Source: Bacteroidota bacterium (lineage in GTDB: Bacteria; Bacteroidota; Bacteroidia; UKL13-3). From it: a stretch of DNA of 52,603 nucleotides. Below, piece after piece: positions 26,353 to 35,132 of the stretch. The stretch lies in NCBI GenBank assembly GCA_947456185.1, contig CANGPW010000011.1:1-52603 (forward strand), in the 5' to 3' direction. Below the pieces are notes generated by a model. The model was not told where the DNA came from, searched no databases, and saw only the letters and a program-made list of their open reading frames with translations. Both the position numbers and the translations under genes were made by a program. The number at the start of each line of letters is the position of its first letter. The first letter of the stretch is position 1.

Positions 26353-28095
26353 CTATTTACGTTCACCAATTTGCTGACGCCACATGGCATAATACAAACC
26401 TTTTTCTTGCACTAATTCTTCGTGTTTTCCGGTTTCAATAATTTCACCTTTTTCCAAAACAAATATTTTATCAGCATGCATAATGGTTGACAATCGATGT
26501 GCAATTAACACCGTTATTTGTTCTTTTTTACTACCAATATTTTGAATGGTATTTGTTATTTCTTCTTCTGTAATTGAATCTAATGCAGAAGTTGCTTCAT
26601 CAAATACCAATAAATTAGGCTTACGCAACAATGAACGAGCAATGGACAAACGTTGTTTTTCGCCACCACTTAATTTCATTCCACCTTCGCCAATAACCGT
26701 TTCTATTCCTTTTTCACTTCTGGCTAATAAATTATTACAACTTGCCATTTCTAAAGCTTCATTTATTTGAATATTGGTAGCATTTGGCTTAACAAACAAC
26801 AAATTTTCTTTGATAGTACCACTAAATAACTGCGTGTCCTGTGTTACAAATCCCAATTGACTGCGAAGTTCATCTATATCAATTTCATTATAGTTTATGT
26901 TATTATAAACCACGTTTCCTTCCAAGGGAGTATAAAGTCCAACTAATAATTTAACCAAAGTACTTTTACCACTTCCACTTGGACCAACAAACGCAATGGT
27001 TTCCCCTTTATTTACCGTAAATGAAATGTTATTTAAAGCTTTAAATGATGCAGTTTTATGCTGAAAAACTACATTTTCAAAACGCATGGTATTGATTGCA
27101 TTCAATGGCTTTGGATTGATTGGCTTTACTTCTATTGGCGAAGCCAATATTTTTTGAAAATTAGTTAACGATGCTTCTGCTTCTCTATAACTCAATATTA
27201 CATTTCCCATTTCTTGCAATGGATTAAAAATAAAGAAGGAGAAGAATTGTAAAGTAATAATTTGAGCAACTACTAATTCACCTTTAAAAACCAAATACAT
27301 TAAAAAAAACATAATTGCTTGACGCAATGTATTTACAAATGTTCCTTGAACAAATGAAATACTTCTAATGCTTCGTACTTTTTTAAGTTCTAATTGTAAT
27401 ATTTTTTTAGTAGATATATGTAATCTTTTTGTCTCTTGATTGGTTAATCCTAAACTTTTTACTAATTCTATATTTCTCAAACTTTCAGTGGTTGTTCCCG
27501 CCAATAGCTTAGTTTCAGCTACAATTGTAGTTTGAACTTTCTTTATTTGTTTCGATAAATAATTGGTAATTGTAGCTAATATCAAACTTGCTACTAAGTA
27601 TATAATAATTAGAAATGAATTAACTTGTATGGCATATATAATGACAAAAACAATTCCTACCACCGAGAAAAACAATACATTGATAAAAATGGAAATGAAC
27701 TTTTCTGTATCCGTTCTCACTTTTTGTAAAATATTTAACGTTTCACCACTGCGTTGGTCTTCAAACTCACTGAACGATATTTGTAAAGTATGTTTTAAGC
27801 CATCGGTATACATATCGGCACCTAAACTTTGAATGACTAAACTTACAAAATAATCTTGAAATGCTTTTGCAATTCTACTGACCATTGCCACACTAATTGA
27901 GGCGAAAATTAAAAAACCAGCCCCTTTAATAAATTCATCAAAAGTGTATTTTAAAGGATTAGCAGCATAGTTACCAATTAATTTACCAAATATAATTGGG
28001 TCTAACAATGAAAAACCTTGGTTGATTAATGCAAAAACAATAGATATTATAACAAGTTTTTTATACTTCCTTAAATAGAATAATAATAATTTCAT
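26353..28095 (-). CDS. ABC exporter, fused membrane and ATPase domains
   Basis: This 580-residue half-transporter works as a dimer. The N-terminal ~310 residues hold six predicted membrane helices of the type I exporter fold. The C-terminal ATPase has Walker A GPSGSGKST (about 368-376), a Q-loop in FVTQDTQLF, signature LSGGEKQR (about 474), Walker B LLVFDEATSALD and an H-loop in LIAHRLST. The family exports lipids (MsbA), drugs or peptides; no peptidase domain or operon partner reveals the substrate. Start MKLLLFYLRKYKKLV. Confidence 0.93.
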   Translation of the reverse strand: MKLLLFYLRKYKKLVIISIVFALINQGFSLLDPIIFGKLIGNYAANPLKYTFDEFIKGAGFLIFASISVAMVSRIAKAFQDYFVSLVIQSLGADMYTDGLKHTLQISFSEFEDQRSGETLNILQKVRTDTEKFISIFINVLFFSVVGIVFVIIYAIQVNSFLIIIYLVASLILATITNYLSKQIKKVQTTIVAETKLLAGTTTESLRNIELVKSLGLTNQETKRLHISTKKILQLELKKVRSIRSISFVQGTFVNTLRQAIMFFLMYLVFKGELVVAQIITLQFFSFFIFNPLQEMGNVILSYREAEASLTNFQKILASPIEVKPINPKPLNAINTMRFENVVFQHKTASFKALNNISFTVNKGETIAFVGPSGSGKSTLVKLLVGLYTPLEGNVVYNNINYNEIDIDELRSQLGFVTQDTQLFSGTIKENLLFVKPNATNIQINEALEMASCNNLLARSEKGIETVIGEGGMKLSGGEKQRLSIARSLLRKPNLLVFDEATSALDSITEEEITNTIQNIGSKKEQITVLIAHRLSTIMHADKIFVLEKGEIIETGKHEELVQEKGLYYAMWRQQIGERK

Positions 28096-28219
28096 GGAGA
28101 AAATTTACAAATAGAATGGCTGCAATAATACAGCCATTTATGTATAAGATTAATAATATTTTTGAAATTTTATTTAGTTTTATTGAAAAAAAATGAAATT
28201 CATATTCAGTTTAAAGCAA

Positions 28220-28253
28220 AAAAAAACTAAGCTCTAAAAAGCTTAGTTTTTTT
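28220..28253. terminator. Terminator after the 228-residue T9SS gene
   Basis: A 14-bp perfect stem (28220-28233 and 28240-28253) with core CTAAGCT/AGCTTAG, a 6-nt loop and A/T tracts on both flanks. It can work in either direction; on the minus strand it ends the gene whose stop is at 28277. Confidence 0.85.
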
Positions 28254-28276
28254 AAAAATTAACTAAATATAAAAAC

Positions 28277-28963
28277 TTAGTTTTTTGTAAATGTTTTAGA
28301 TATTACTTTTTCATCATCCTTGAAACGTAAAAAATAAATACCATTCGACAATTCTTCAATATTTACGTTTGCTTGTCCACCATTTAAAGTAAATGTTTTT
28401 ACTTTACTTCCTAAAATATTATAAATTTCTACTTGAAATGATTCTTTTGAAAAATACTTTAAAAATAATTCATCTTTAGCAGGGTTTGGGTAAAAACTAA
28501 ATTCTTTGTTTTGTTTCACTTCTTTAACAGCAACTCCCCATACCTTTCCCTCAACTGTAATTGTATCAGCAAATGAAGTTTTTGCACTTCTAACTACAAT
28601 TCGGGTAGTTCCATTTCCAGGGGTTCCATTAGGACTAAAATCTATCTTGAAATTTCCACTGTCATTTCTATTCTTAATAAAACTGCTTTTAAATCCTACA
28701 ACTCCACTACCTTCTAAACAAGTAAAAGGATCGCAAATTGACAAAACCCATGCTAAAGGCATTGAAACTTCTATCACTTCATAATTAAAAATTGAATCAG
28801 TAATATCATTACTTTTATTAATAAAATTAACATTTTTCTCAATTACATTTTTTGTACTTGCACCTTGTATTTTACTTAATTTCGGAATTAAAGTGAAATT
28901 TTGTGCTACCACAAAATTTGAAAGTACTAAAACTGATATTATAATTGTAAATATTCTTTTCAT
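28277..28963 (-). CDS. Secreted T9SS cargo of unknown function
   Basis: This 228-residue protein has a signal peptide (about 1-20, ending FVVAQ), a ~125-residue beta-rich body with one Cys pair in ICDPFTCLEG (CxxxxC), and a sorting domain from FYPNPAKDE (about 158). The body pattern MPLAWVLSICDPFTC, then G...F....NDSG.F.I.F.PNGT.G.GT..IVV, looks like a small Ig-like beta sandwich; this is an impression only. It has a good -7 element and its own terminator. Confidence 0.8.
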   Translation of the reverse strand: MKRIFTIIISVLVLSNFVVAQNFTLIPKLSKIQGASTKNVIEKNVNFINKSNDITDSIFNYEVIEVSMPLAWVLSICDPFTCLEGSGVVGFKSSFIKNRNDSGNFKIDFSPNGTPGNGTTRIVVRSAKTSFADTITVEGKVWGVAVKEVKQNKEFSFYPNPAKDELFLKYFSKESFQVEIYNILGSKVKTFTLNGGQANVNIEELSNGIYFLRFKDDEKVISKTFTKN

Positions 28964-28991
28964 ATATGTAATTTTATTTATATTGTTGCGG

Positions 28992-28999
28992 CAAAATTA
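28992..28999 (-). promoter_or_regulatory. Candidate -7 element for the 228-residue T9SS gene
   Basis: Read on the minus strand the octamer is TAATTTTG, an exact TAnnTTTG match, 28 bp upstream of the ATG. No clear TTTG -33 element was found at the expected distance. Confidence 0.45.
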
Positions 29000-29030
29000 A
29001 CATATTTTTTCTATTAAATTAACTAAAACT

Positions 29031-29465
29031 TTGAGAGTTATTATCATCAATGGACCAAATTTAAATTTATTGGGCACTCGTGAAACCAATATATACGGCA
29101 ATGATAGCTTTGAATCCTTTTTCAAAGTGCTTGAAAACACTAATAATCATTTAGTTAAACTTGAATATTACCAGAGTAATGTAGAAGGAGAAATTATCAA
29201 TAAAATACATGAAATAGCATTTGAAAAAGGGGAGAAATATGACGGAATTATCATAAATGCTGGTGGTTATACACATACTTCTGTTGCCATTGCCGATGCC
29301 ATTGCTGGAATCGATATCAAGACTATTGAAGTTCACATTTCCAATATTTTTGCAAGAGAAGAATACAGACATGTTTCTTTGTTGGCCAAAAATTGTATTG
29401 GTTCAATCAGTGGTTTTGGCCTAAAAAGTTATGAATTGGCTTTGAGTTATTTTTTAAAGCCTTAA
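29031..29465 (+). CDS. aroQ: 3-dehydroquinate dehydratase, type II
   Basis: AroQ converts 3-dehydroquinate to 3-dehydroshikimate in the shikimate pathway, as a dodecamer in the cytoplasm. This 144-residue protein has normal length with INGPNLNLLGTRE, the active-site Tyr in NIYG, EGEIINKIHE, IINAGGYTHTSVAI (Asn and His) and EVHISNIFAREEYRH. The start is TTG at 29031, giving MRVIIINGPN, the family N-terminus; no ATG fits. It is divergent from the 228-residue T9SS gene and convergent with the 152-residue gene. Confidence 0.97.
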   Translation: MRVIIINGPNLNLLGTRETNIYGNDSFESFFKVLENTNNHLVKLEYYQSNVEGEIINKIHEIAFEKGEKYDGIIINAGGYTHTSVAIADAIAGIDIKTIEVHISNIFAREEYRHVSLLAKNCIGSISGFGLKSYELALSYFLKP

Positions 29466-29494
29466 AATAGTTTGATTTATTAAGTTAGTAAGTA

Positions 29495-29953
29495 TTATTC
29501 TAAAATATATTCTTCGGCTTCTAAGCCATCGTTTTCTAATCTAATAATTGTTTGATGTGTGTGTGAACCAATGATAATTGCTTCAGCGATAAATAAACCG
29601 TCATCCTCTTCAATTAATACGTCATCAATTAGATGGTTTATTAAATGTTTCCAAGCATCCGTATGACTAGCATCACGGGTTTGATATTGTAAACTACCTT
29701 TAAATTCTACTTGCAATTGATGGTTCAATAGAGCAATGTCAAGCGTTGCTAAAGGTAATATCATTTCACTGATCTCCTCTGCTTTTTGTAAAATAAGTTT
29801 GGTATTATTGGTAAATAAAAGTTCAATATATTCTACAAAACTAAATATATCCTGAGGATTGGCTTTATTTACCCAAAAATGATAGGCTACTTTTTCAAGT
29901 ATTTTACCTTCAGCACTTTTTAGCAACTGTAAGTGCTCGGTATTATAATACAT
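29495..29953 (-). CDS. Conserved-looking cytoplasmic protein of unknown function
   Basis: No family was recognised for this 152-residue acidic protein. It has no signal peptide, membrane segment or Cys, and looks mostly helical at the N-terminus with a beta-rich acidic C-terminus (LIEEDDGLFIAEAIIIG, RLENDGLEAEEYILE). It begins 2 bp after the purC stop, so it is probably co-transcribed and translated with purC. It is not a known purine enzyme by its motifs. Confidence 0.75.
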   Translation of the reverse strand: MYYNTEHLQLLKSAEGKILEKVAYHFWVNKANPQDIFSFVEYIELLFTNNTKLILQKAEEISEMILPLATLDIALLNHQLQVEFKGSLQYQTRDASHTDAWKHLINHLIDDVLIEEDDGLFIAEAIIIGSHTHQTIIRLENDGLEAEEYILE

Positions 29954-29955
29954 AA

Positions 29956-30918
29956 TTATTTGGACGCTTTATTGGCTAATTTTTCTAATTCAACTAAAAT
30001 TACCTTTTCCATTTTGTCTTCAAAGTTTTCGTATCCATTTTTAACAAATTCATTACCAGTTATATTTTCATATAACTCTACATAACGATTGGTAATATTT
30101 TCAATTAAGTCATCAGGAAAAGTTGGTGCACTAGCCCCCTCTTGTCCTTGAAAACCTTGGCTAATCAACCATTGGCGAACAAATTCTTTTGAAAGTTGAC
30201 GTTGTTGTTGATCTTTTGCTTGTATTGCAGCATAAGTATCTGCATAAAAATAACGTGATGAATCAGGTGTATGAACTTCATCCATTAACATAATGATACC
30301 GTTTTTATTTCCAAATTCATATTTTGTATCAACTAGAATTAAGCCTTGTTTTAAAGCATATTCAGTTCCAAAAGCATATAAATCCCTGGTGTGTTTTTCT
30401 ATTTGTTCAAAATCATTTTCACTAACTAAACCTTGAGCTATGATATCTTCTTTGCTTATATCAGTATCATGTCCACTTTTGGCTTTAATAGTTGGAGTAA
30501 TTATTGGAGATGGGAATTTATCGTTTTCGAGCATTCCATTGGGCATTTCGATTCCGCAAATCATGCGTTTACCACTTTTGTATTCGCGCCAAGCATGTCC
30601 AGTTAAATAACCTCTTATTACAATTTCAACTTGGTAAGGCTTACATCTATGACCAATGGTTACATTTGTATGTGGCGATGAAATAATCCAATTTGGAACA
30701 ATGTTTTTTGTTAATTCAAAAAAGAATGCCGCAGTTTGATTCAACACCTGTCCTTTATAAGGAATTGCCTTAGTCATTACCACATCAAAAGCCGAAATTC
30801 TATCGGTGGCAATCATTACTAAAACATCATCATTTATATTATAAACATCACGAACTTTACCTCTATAGAAGTTTTTTTGTTTAGGAAAAAAAAAGTTAGT
30901 TGCAATTAGAGCTTTCAT
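29956..30918 (-). CDS. purC: Phosphoribosylaminoimidazole-succinocarboxamide (SAICAR) synthase
   Basis: PurC joins CAIR and aspartate with ATP to give SAICAR in purine synthesis. This 320-residue protein has the motifs FYRGKVRDVYNI, ATDRISAFDV, VEIVIRGYLTGHAWREY, GLILVDTKYEFG and DEVHTPDSSRYF. The length and the YxG(K)xRD start correspond to the longer, yeast-like form common in Bacteroidota rather than the ~240-residue E. coli form. The next gene on this strand follows after 2 bp. Confidence 0.97.
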   Translation of the reverse strand: MKALIATNFFFPKQKNFYRGKVRDVYNINDDVLVMIATDRISAFDVVMTKAIPYKGQVLNQTAAFFFELTKNIVPNWIISSPHTNVTIGHRCKPYQVEIVIRGYLTGHAWREYKSGKRMICGIEMPNGMLENDKFPSPIITPTIKAKSGHDTDISKEDIIAQGLVSENDFEQIEKHTRDLYAFGTEYALKQGLILVDTKYEFGNKNGIIMLMDEVHTPDSSRYFYADTYAAIQAKDQQQRQLSKEFVRQWLISQGFQGQEGASAPTFPDDLIENITNRYVELYENITGNEFVKNGYENFEDKMEKVILVELEKLANKASK

Positions 30919-31062
30919 AATTTATTGCTTTAAAAAACGAACTGCAATGATACTCATTTAAGTATTGAAATGTCATAAAATTGTTAACTATAACAAAACT
31001 TGAAGTTAATTTAACTGATATTCAATGTAATTGAAATATTACATTTTACTTAAAAAAAAATG

Positions 31063-31596
31063 TTAGAAAATTAAATCAAACTCCTTTTTAACAAAATCCA
31101 ATGCTTTGTGAGTAGGCGTTTCATCCATTTTCATTATTTCTTCAAAAATTGTCTTACTCAAATCAATTCCCACGCAATTTGGACCTAAATTAGCATAAGA
31201 AGTGTTGATTAAATTAATCATTTCCTCTTTTACTATTCTAATCATTTGCCAACATTGGCTCGATACGTATAGTTGTTGGGAAATATTATGAGCAAACTCC
31301 TGATTGATACTTGCTATCAATTCAATTTTTAATTGGGAAGCGCTGATTCCTGGTTGATGAATGCGCATGACCAAACTTTCTGGACTAATACGTTCTATAA
31401 ATAATATCAATCGTTCATAAGCTTGTAATTTTAAAGGCAAAATAGTTTTGTCTTGCTCTCTTCTTAAGTCAATCATTCTTTTTTGATATTTATCGTCAAA
31501 AAAAGCTTTTTGCTGATAATAAACTACTAAAAAAATGACCAATGCAGGCAATAAATATTTTATAAAATCTAGGAAAAATGCGAAACTTTCTACCAT
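31063..31596 (-). CDS. Single-pass membrane protein of unknown function
   Basis: This 177-residue protein has an N-terminal membrane helix (about 8-26, FLDFIKYLLPALVIFLVVYY), then a basic region (QKRMIDLRREQDK), and a long helical cytoplasmic-type domain with LQAYERLILFIERISPESLVMRI. The layout looks like a conserved Bacteroidota protein family that I cannot name with confidence. It lies 34 bp downstream of rnc on the same strand, so it may belong to the fatty-acid/RNase III transcript. Confidence 0.78.
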   Translation of the reverse strand: MVESFAFFLDFIKYLLPALVIFLVVYYQQKAFFDDKYQKRMIDLRREQDKTILPLKLQAYERLILFIERISPESLVMRIHQPGISASQLKIELIASINQEFAHNISQQLYVSSQCWQMIRIVKEEMINLINTSYANLGPNCVGIDLSKTIFEEIMKMDETPTHKALDFVKKEFDLIF

Positions 31597-31630
31597 AATT
31601 TGTTTTTTAAATGTAATTCAATGTTTAAAT

Positions 31631-32680
31631 CTATAAAACCTGATTTTCCTGTTCCGAGACAGTTTCAGTTTCTGTAGCTAATGGTTTTTCATTTGGATTA
31701 TCATCCAGTATTATTATTTTTTCTTCAATCATTTCAGATAGCTCTTCCATAGATTCTGGAAATGTTAACTCCATTATATTTTCAGATTCATCAATCATTT
31801 CAGATACTTCTTGTAAAGTTTCTTCCAATGAATTTTCATCCACCATTTCCTTTTGTTCGTTTATTGGTTCAATGGAATCAGTAATTTGTTTATCAATTAA
31901 AATAGGGGTTTCAATTAAAACTTCTTTTTCAATAACTGAATCTTGCGGATTGTTTTTTAAAAATAATAAGGCTTTTTCTGATGCTTGTTGTTCGGCTTGC
32001 TTTTTATTAGTATGTTCTGCTTCACCAAAAACTTTATCGTCAATAATAACTGTTAACTTATAAATTTTTTGTTTGCCATGAGCTAATTCAGTTACGTTAA
32101 AGTCAAGATTCATTCCCGCTTTTTGAGTAAACTCAATTAAACGACCTTTGAAATTCTTTTCTGTTTGCTGTAATTTATCTACATCAATATGGTAACGAAT
32201 TAGTTTTTCAATAATGAAATATTTTGAATTTTTATATCCTTGATCTAAAAAAATGGCACCAATAAAAGCTTCTAAAGCATTTCCAAAAATGCTGTTTCGA
32301 AGGTTAATATTTTGCATGCTTTTTTTATCGTACTCAACAAGTTTGCTTAAACCTATTTTTAGGGCTAAATCATTTAAACTTACTCTGCTTACAATTTTTG
32401 AACGAAGTTCAGTCAAAAAACCTTCATCTTTATATGGATATTTTTTAAATAAATATTCAGCAACAACAGAATTAAGTACCGCATCACCCAAATATTCCAA
32501 GCGCTCATTGCTATCTTTGCTCCCACTGTTATGAATTTTATTTGCAGTAGAATGATGACGCAATGATTGCTGATAACAACTTAAATTATAAGGCGTTAAT
32601 CCAGTAATCTGTTTTATTCTAATAAATAAAACACGATTAGAAGAAAAATAATACTTAAGATAGGGAAAAAAGGTAATCAA
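31631..32680 (-). CDS. rnc: Ribonuclease III with long acidic C-terminal tail
   Basis: RNase III cleaves double-stranded RNA, including rRNA precursors. This 349-residue protein has the signature NERLEYLGDAVLN (about 58-70), the second acidic site in NALEAFIGAIFLD, and a dsRNA-binding domain (about 172-243, FKGRLIEFTQKAG to EQQASEKALLFL). The following ~105 residues are a Glu/Asp-rich, low-complexity tail not found in the ~226-residue E. coli enzyme. The start is a TTG 2 bp after the fabF stop, preceded by GAGGAG. The tail's role is unknown. Confidence 0.92.
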   Translation of the reverse strand: MITFFPYLKYYFSSNRVLFIRIKQITGLTPYNLSCYQQSLRHHSTANKIHNSGSKDSNERLEYLGDAVLNSVVAEYLFKKYPYKDEGFLTELRSKIVSRVSLNDLALKIGLSKLVEYDKKSMQNINLRNSIFGNALEAFIGAIFLDQGYKNSKYFIIEKLIRYHIDVDKLQQTEKNFKGRLIEFTQKAGMNLDFNVTELAHGKQKIYKLTVIIDDKVFGEAEHTNKKQAEQQASEKALLFLKNNPQDSVIEKEVLIETPILIDKQITDSIEPINEQKEMVDENSLEETLQEVSEMIDESENIMELTFPESMEELSEMIEEKIIILDDNPNEKPLATETETVSEQENQVL

Positions 32681-32682
32681 TT

Positions 32683-33936
32683 TTACTCCTCAAATTTCTT
32701 TAAAATAATGGAAGCATTATGTCCACCAAAACCAAAAGTATTGCTTAAAACAACTTTTACGTTCTTATGTTGTGCTTTGTTAAAAGTTAAATTTAACTTT
32801 TTGTCAAAAGCAGGATCATCAGTAAAATGATTGATTGTTGGAGGAATTATTCCTTTATTTATGGCAAATAAACCTGCAATGGCTTCTATAGCACCAGCAC
32901 CTCCAAGCAAATGACCAGTCATTGACTTGGTAGAGCTAATATTAATATTGAATGCATGTTCACCAAAAACATTTTGAATTGCTTTTATTTCTTGAGGATC
33001 TCCTAGAGGAGTAGATGTACCATGTACGTTTACATAATCAACTTCGTTTGGATTCATTTCTGCATCTAATAAAGCTGCTTTCATAACGTTTGAAGCACCA
33101 ATACCATCAGGATGTGGAGCAGTCATGTGATAAGCATCGGCTGTAGCGCCATATCCAACTATTTCACCATAAATTTTAGCGCCACGTGCTTTAGCATGTT
33201 CTAGTTCTTCTAGCATTAAAGCACCAGCACCTTCACCCAAAACAAAACCATCTCTATCCAAATCAAAAGGACGTGAGGCTGTTTCTGGACTATCATTTCT
33301 TTCAGATAATGCTTTCATGGAATTAAAACCTCCCATTGCAGCTTCATTAACGGCAGCTTCAGAACCACCTGTAAGAATCATATCTGCTCTATTTGATTGA
33401 ATATACATAAAGGCATCACCAATGGCATTGGAGCTTGATGCACAAGCTGAAACAACTGCAAAATTGGGACCTCTAAATCCATATTTGATTGATATTAAAC
33501 CTGCAGCAATATCTGCAATCATCATGGGTATAAAAAATGGACTAAAACGGGGAGTACCATCGCCTTTGGCAAATGAGGAAACTTCGTCTAAAAAAGTTTT
33601 TATTCCGCCAATTCCTGATGCCCAAATTACTCCTACTCTATCTTTGTTAACGGCATCTAAGTTAATTCCACTGTCTAAAACAGCTTCATCAGAAGTTACC
33701 ATAGCAAATTGAGTAAAACGATCCATTCTTCTGGCATCTTTTTTATCAAGATGTTGATTTGGATCAAAATTCTTTACTTCGCAAGCAAATTTTGTTTTGA
33801 ACTTGGAAGTATCAAATTGAGTAATTGGCGCACTGCCACTTACTCCATTTGATAATCCATTCCAATACTCCTGCAAACTGTTACCAATTGGAGTGATTGC
33901 TCCAAGGCCAGTAATTACTACTCTGCGTTTTGGCAT
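32683..33936 (-). CDS. fabF: 3-oxoacyl-ACP synthase II
   Basis: FabF condenses malonyl-ACP with growing acyl-ACP in fatty-acid elongation. This 417-residue protein has the KAS II length and active site: nucleophile Cys in VSACASSSNAIGDAF, His in VNVHGTSTPLGD and His in TKSMTGHLLGGAGAIEA, with a final NTFGFGGHNAS. It lies between acpP and rnc in the acpP-fabF-rnc order found in many bacteria, supporting co-transcription. Confidence 0.97.
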   Translation of the reverse strand: MPKRRVVITGLGAITPIGNSLQEYWNGLSNGVSGSAPITQFDTSKFKTKFACEVKNFDPNQHLDKKDARRMDRFTQFAMVTSDEAVLDSGINLDAVNKDRVGVIWASGIGGIKTFLDEVSSFAKGDGTPRFSPFFIPMMIADIAAGLISIKYGFRGPNFAVVSACASSSNAIGDAFMYIQSNRADMILTGGSEAAVNEAAMGGFNSMKALSERNDSPETASRPFDLDRDGFVLGEGAGALMLEELEHAKARGAKIYGEIVGYGATADAYHMTAPHPDGIGASNVMKAALLDAEMNPNEVDYVNVHGTSTPLGDPQEIKAIQNVFGEHAFNINISSTKSMTGHLLGGAGAIEAIAGLFAINKGIIPPTINHFTDDPAFDKKLNLTFNKAQHKNVKVVLSNTFGFGGHNASIILKKFEE

Positions 33937-33993
33937 GTAAAATAAGTTTTTGGAGATTAATTTTGTTTTAAAAATTTAAAATTCTAAATCTAA

Positions 33994-34233
33994 TTACGAT
34001 TTTACATTTGCTTCAATGTAAGTAACTGCTTGTCCAACTGTACCAATCTTTTCAGCTTGATCGTCTGGAATAGCAATATTAAATTCTTTTTCAAATTCCA
34101 TAATAAGCTCAACAGTATCTAAAGAATCTGCGCCTAAATCGTTTGTAAAACTTGCTTCGTCTGTAATTTCAGCTTCTTCAACACCAAGTTTATCCATGAT
34201 GATGGTTTTTACTTTTCCTCTAATTTCTGACAT
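33994..34233 (-). CDS. acpP: Acyl carrier protein
   Basis: This 79-residue, very acidic four-helix protein has the phosphopantetheine-attachment serine in [15 protein letters not shown]. It carries acyl chains for fatty-acid and lipid A synthesis and is the partner of FabF encoded 57 bp downstream. Upstream, the minus strand reads TTTATTTGCACCC, close to a -7 element, but the match is imperfect. Confidence 0.97.
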   Translation of the reverse strand: MSEIRGKVKTIIMDKLGVEEAEITDEASFTNDLGADSLDTVELIMEFEKEFNIAIPDDQAEKIGTVGQAVTYIEANVKS

Positions 34234-34481
34234 TTTTGTATTGTTTAAAATTTTTGATGTGGGTGCAAATAAAGCAGTTTTTATTAAAAAAATAAATTTT
34301 TTATATCATTCTAAAAAATCTGTAGCTCTAATTTGCTTAAAATTAATGAATTGTTTGTTTAATTATTTTGCTTTTTATTTTATAAGTATTTTATTTTCAT
34401 ATATTTATTGAAAAAGTAATTCTGAAATTATTGATTTGAAATTTTTTTTATTAATAACAATCAATATTTTTTGTGAGTATA

Positions 34482-35126
34482 TTATAATTTTATGCCATAA
34501 GCCAAGTCACCCGCATCGCCAATACCCGGAATTATGTAACTATTTTCATTCAAATCTTTGTCAATTGCTGCAGTTATGATGTTTGCATCTGGCATGAATC
34601 GTTGAACATAAACCAATCCTTGTTCGCTAGCAATTAAACTTGCAATGAATACATTTTTTGGTTTTCCATGTTTACAAAGTGCTTGATAAGCCAAAAACAT
34701 GCTTTTGCCAGTGGCTAACATGGGGTCTATTAATATAATAGTTTTATCTTTTAAAGTTGGCGAAGCCATGTATTCAACCACTATTTCAAATTCTCCTGGA
34801 GAGCTGTGTTTTCGATATGCAGAAACAAATGCAGAATCAGATTGGTCGTAAAAGTCTAAAAACCCTTCATGCATTATCAATCCCGCTCTTAAAATACTGC
34901 ATATTATTGGCTTTTCATTGATAACACTTGTTTGAACTTTAGCTAAGGGTGTTTCAGTTTGAACATATTTATAAATTAATTTCTTACTAATTTCATAAGC
35001 TAATATTTGAGCAATACGAAAAAGGTTTTTTCTAAACCTAAGTGTATCTTTTTGAATTTCTTTATCTCTTATTTGAGTCAAGTAATGTTGAATGATAGAA
35101 TTTGTTTCAGAAAGATTTGTAAGCAT
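34482..35126 (-). CDS. upp: Uracil phosphoribosyltransferase
   Basis: Upp makes UMP from uracil and PRPP in pyrimidine salvage. This 214-residue protein has the PRPP-binding loop in LIDPMLATGKSM, CSILRAGLIMHEGF, and the uracil-binding C-terminus YIIPGIGDAGDLAYG. It lies 6 bp after the WD40 gene on the same strand, so the two are probably co-transcribed. No functional link between them is obvious. Confidence 0.96.
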   Translation of the reverse strand: MLTNLSETNSIIQHYLTQIRDKEIQKDTLRFRKNLFRIAQILAYEISKKLIYKYVQTETPLAKVQTSVINEKPIICSILRAGLIMHEGFLDFYDQSDSAFVSAYRKHSSPGEFEIVVEYMASPTLKDKTIILIDPMLATGKSMFLAYQALCKHGKPKNVFIASLIASEQGLVYVQRFMPDANIITAAIDKDLNENSYIIPGIGDAGDLAYGIKL

Positions 35127-35132
35127 AAGTAT

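Noticed and set aside
34196-34411. Small plus-strand membrane ORF
   Set aside because: It overlaps acpP antisense, consists mainly of AT-rich hydrophobic codons, and has no supporting signal.
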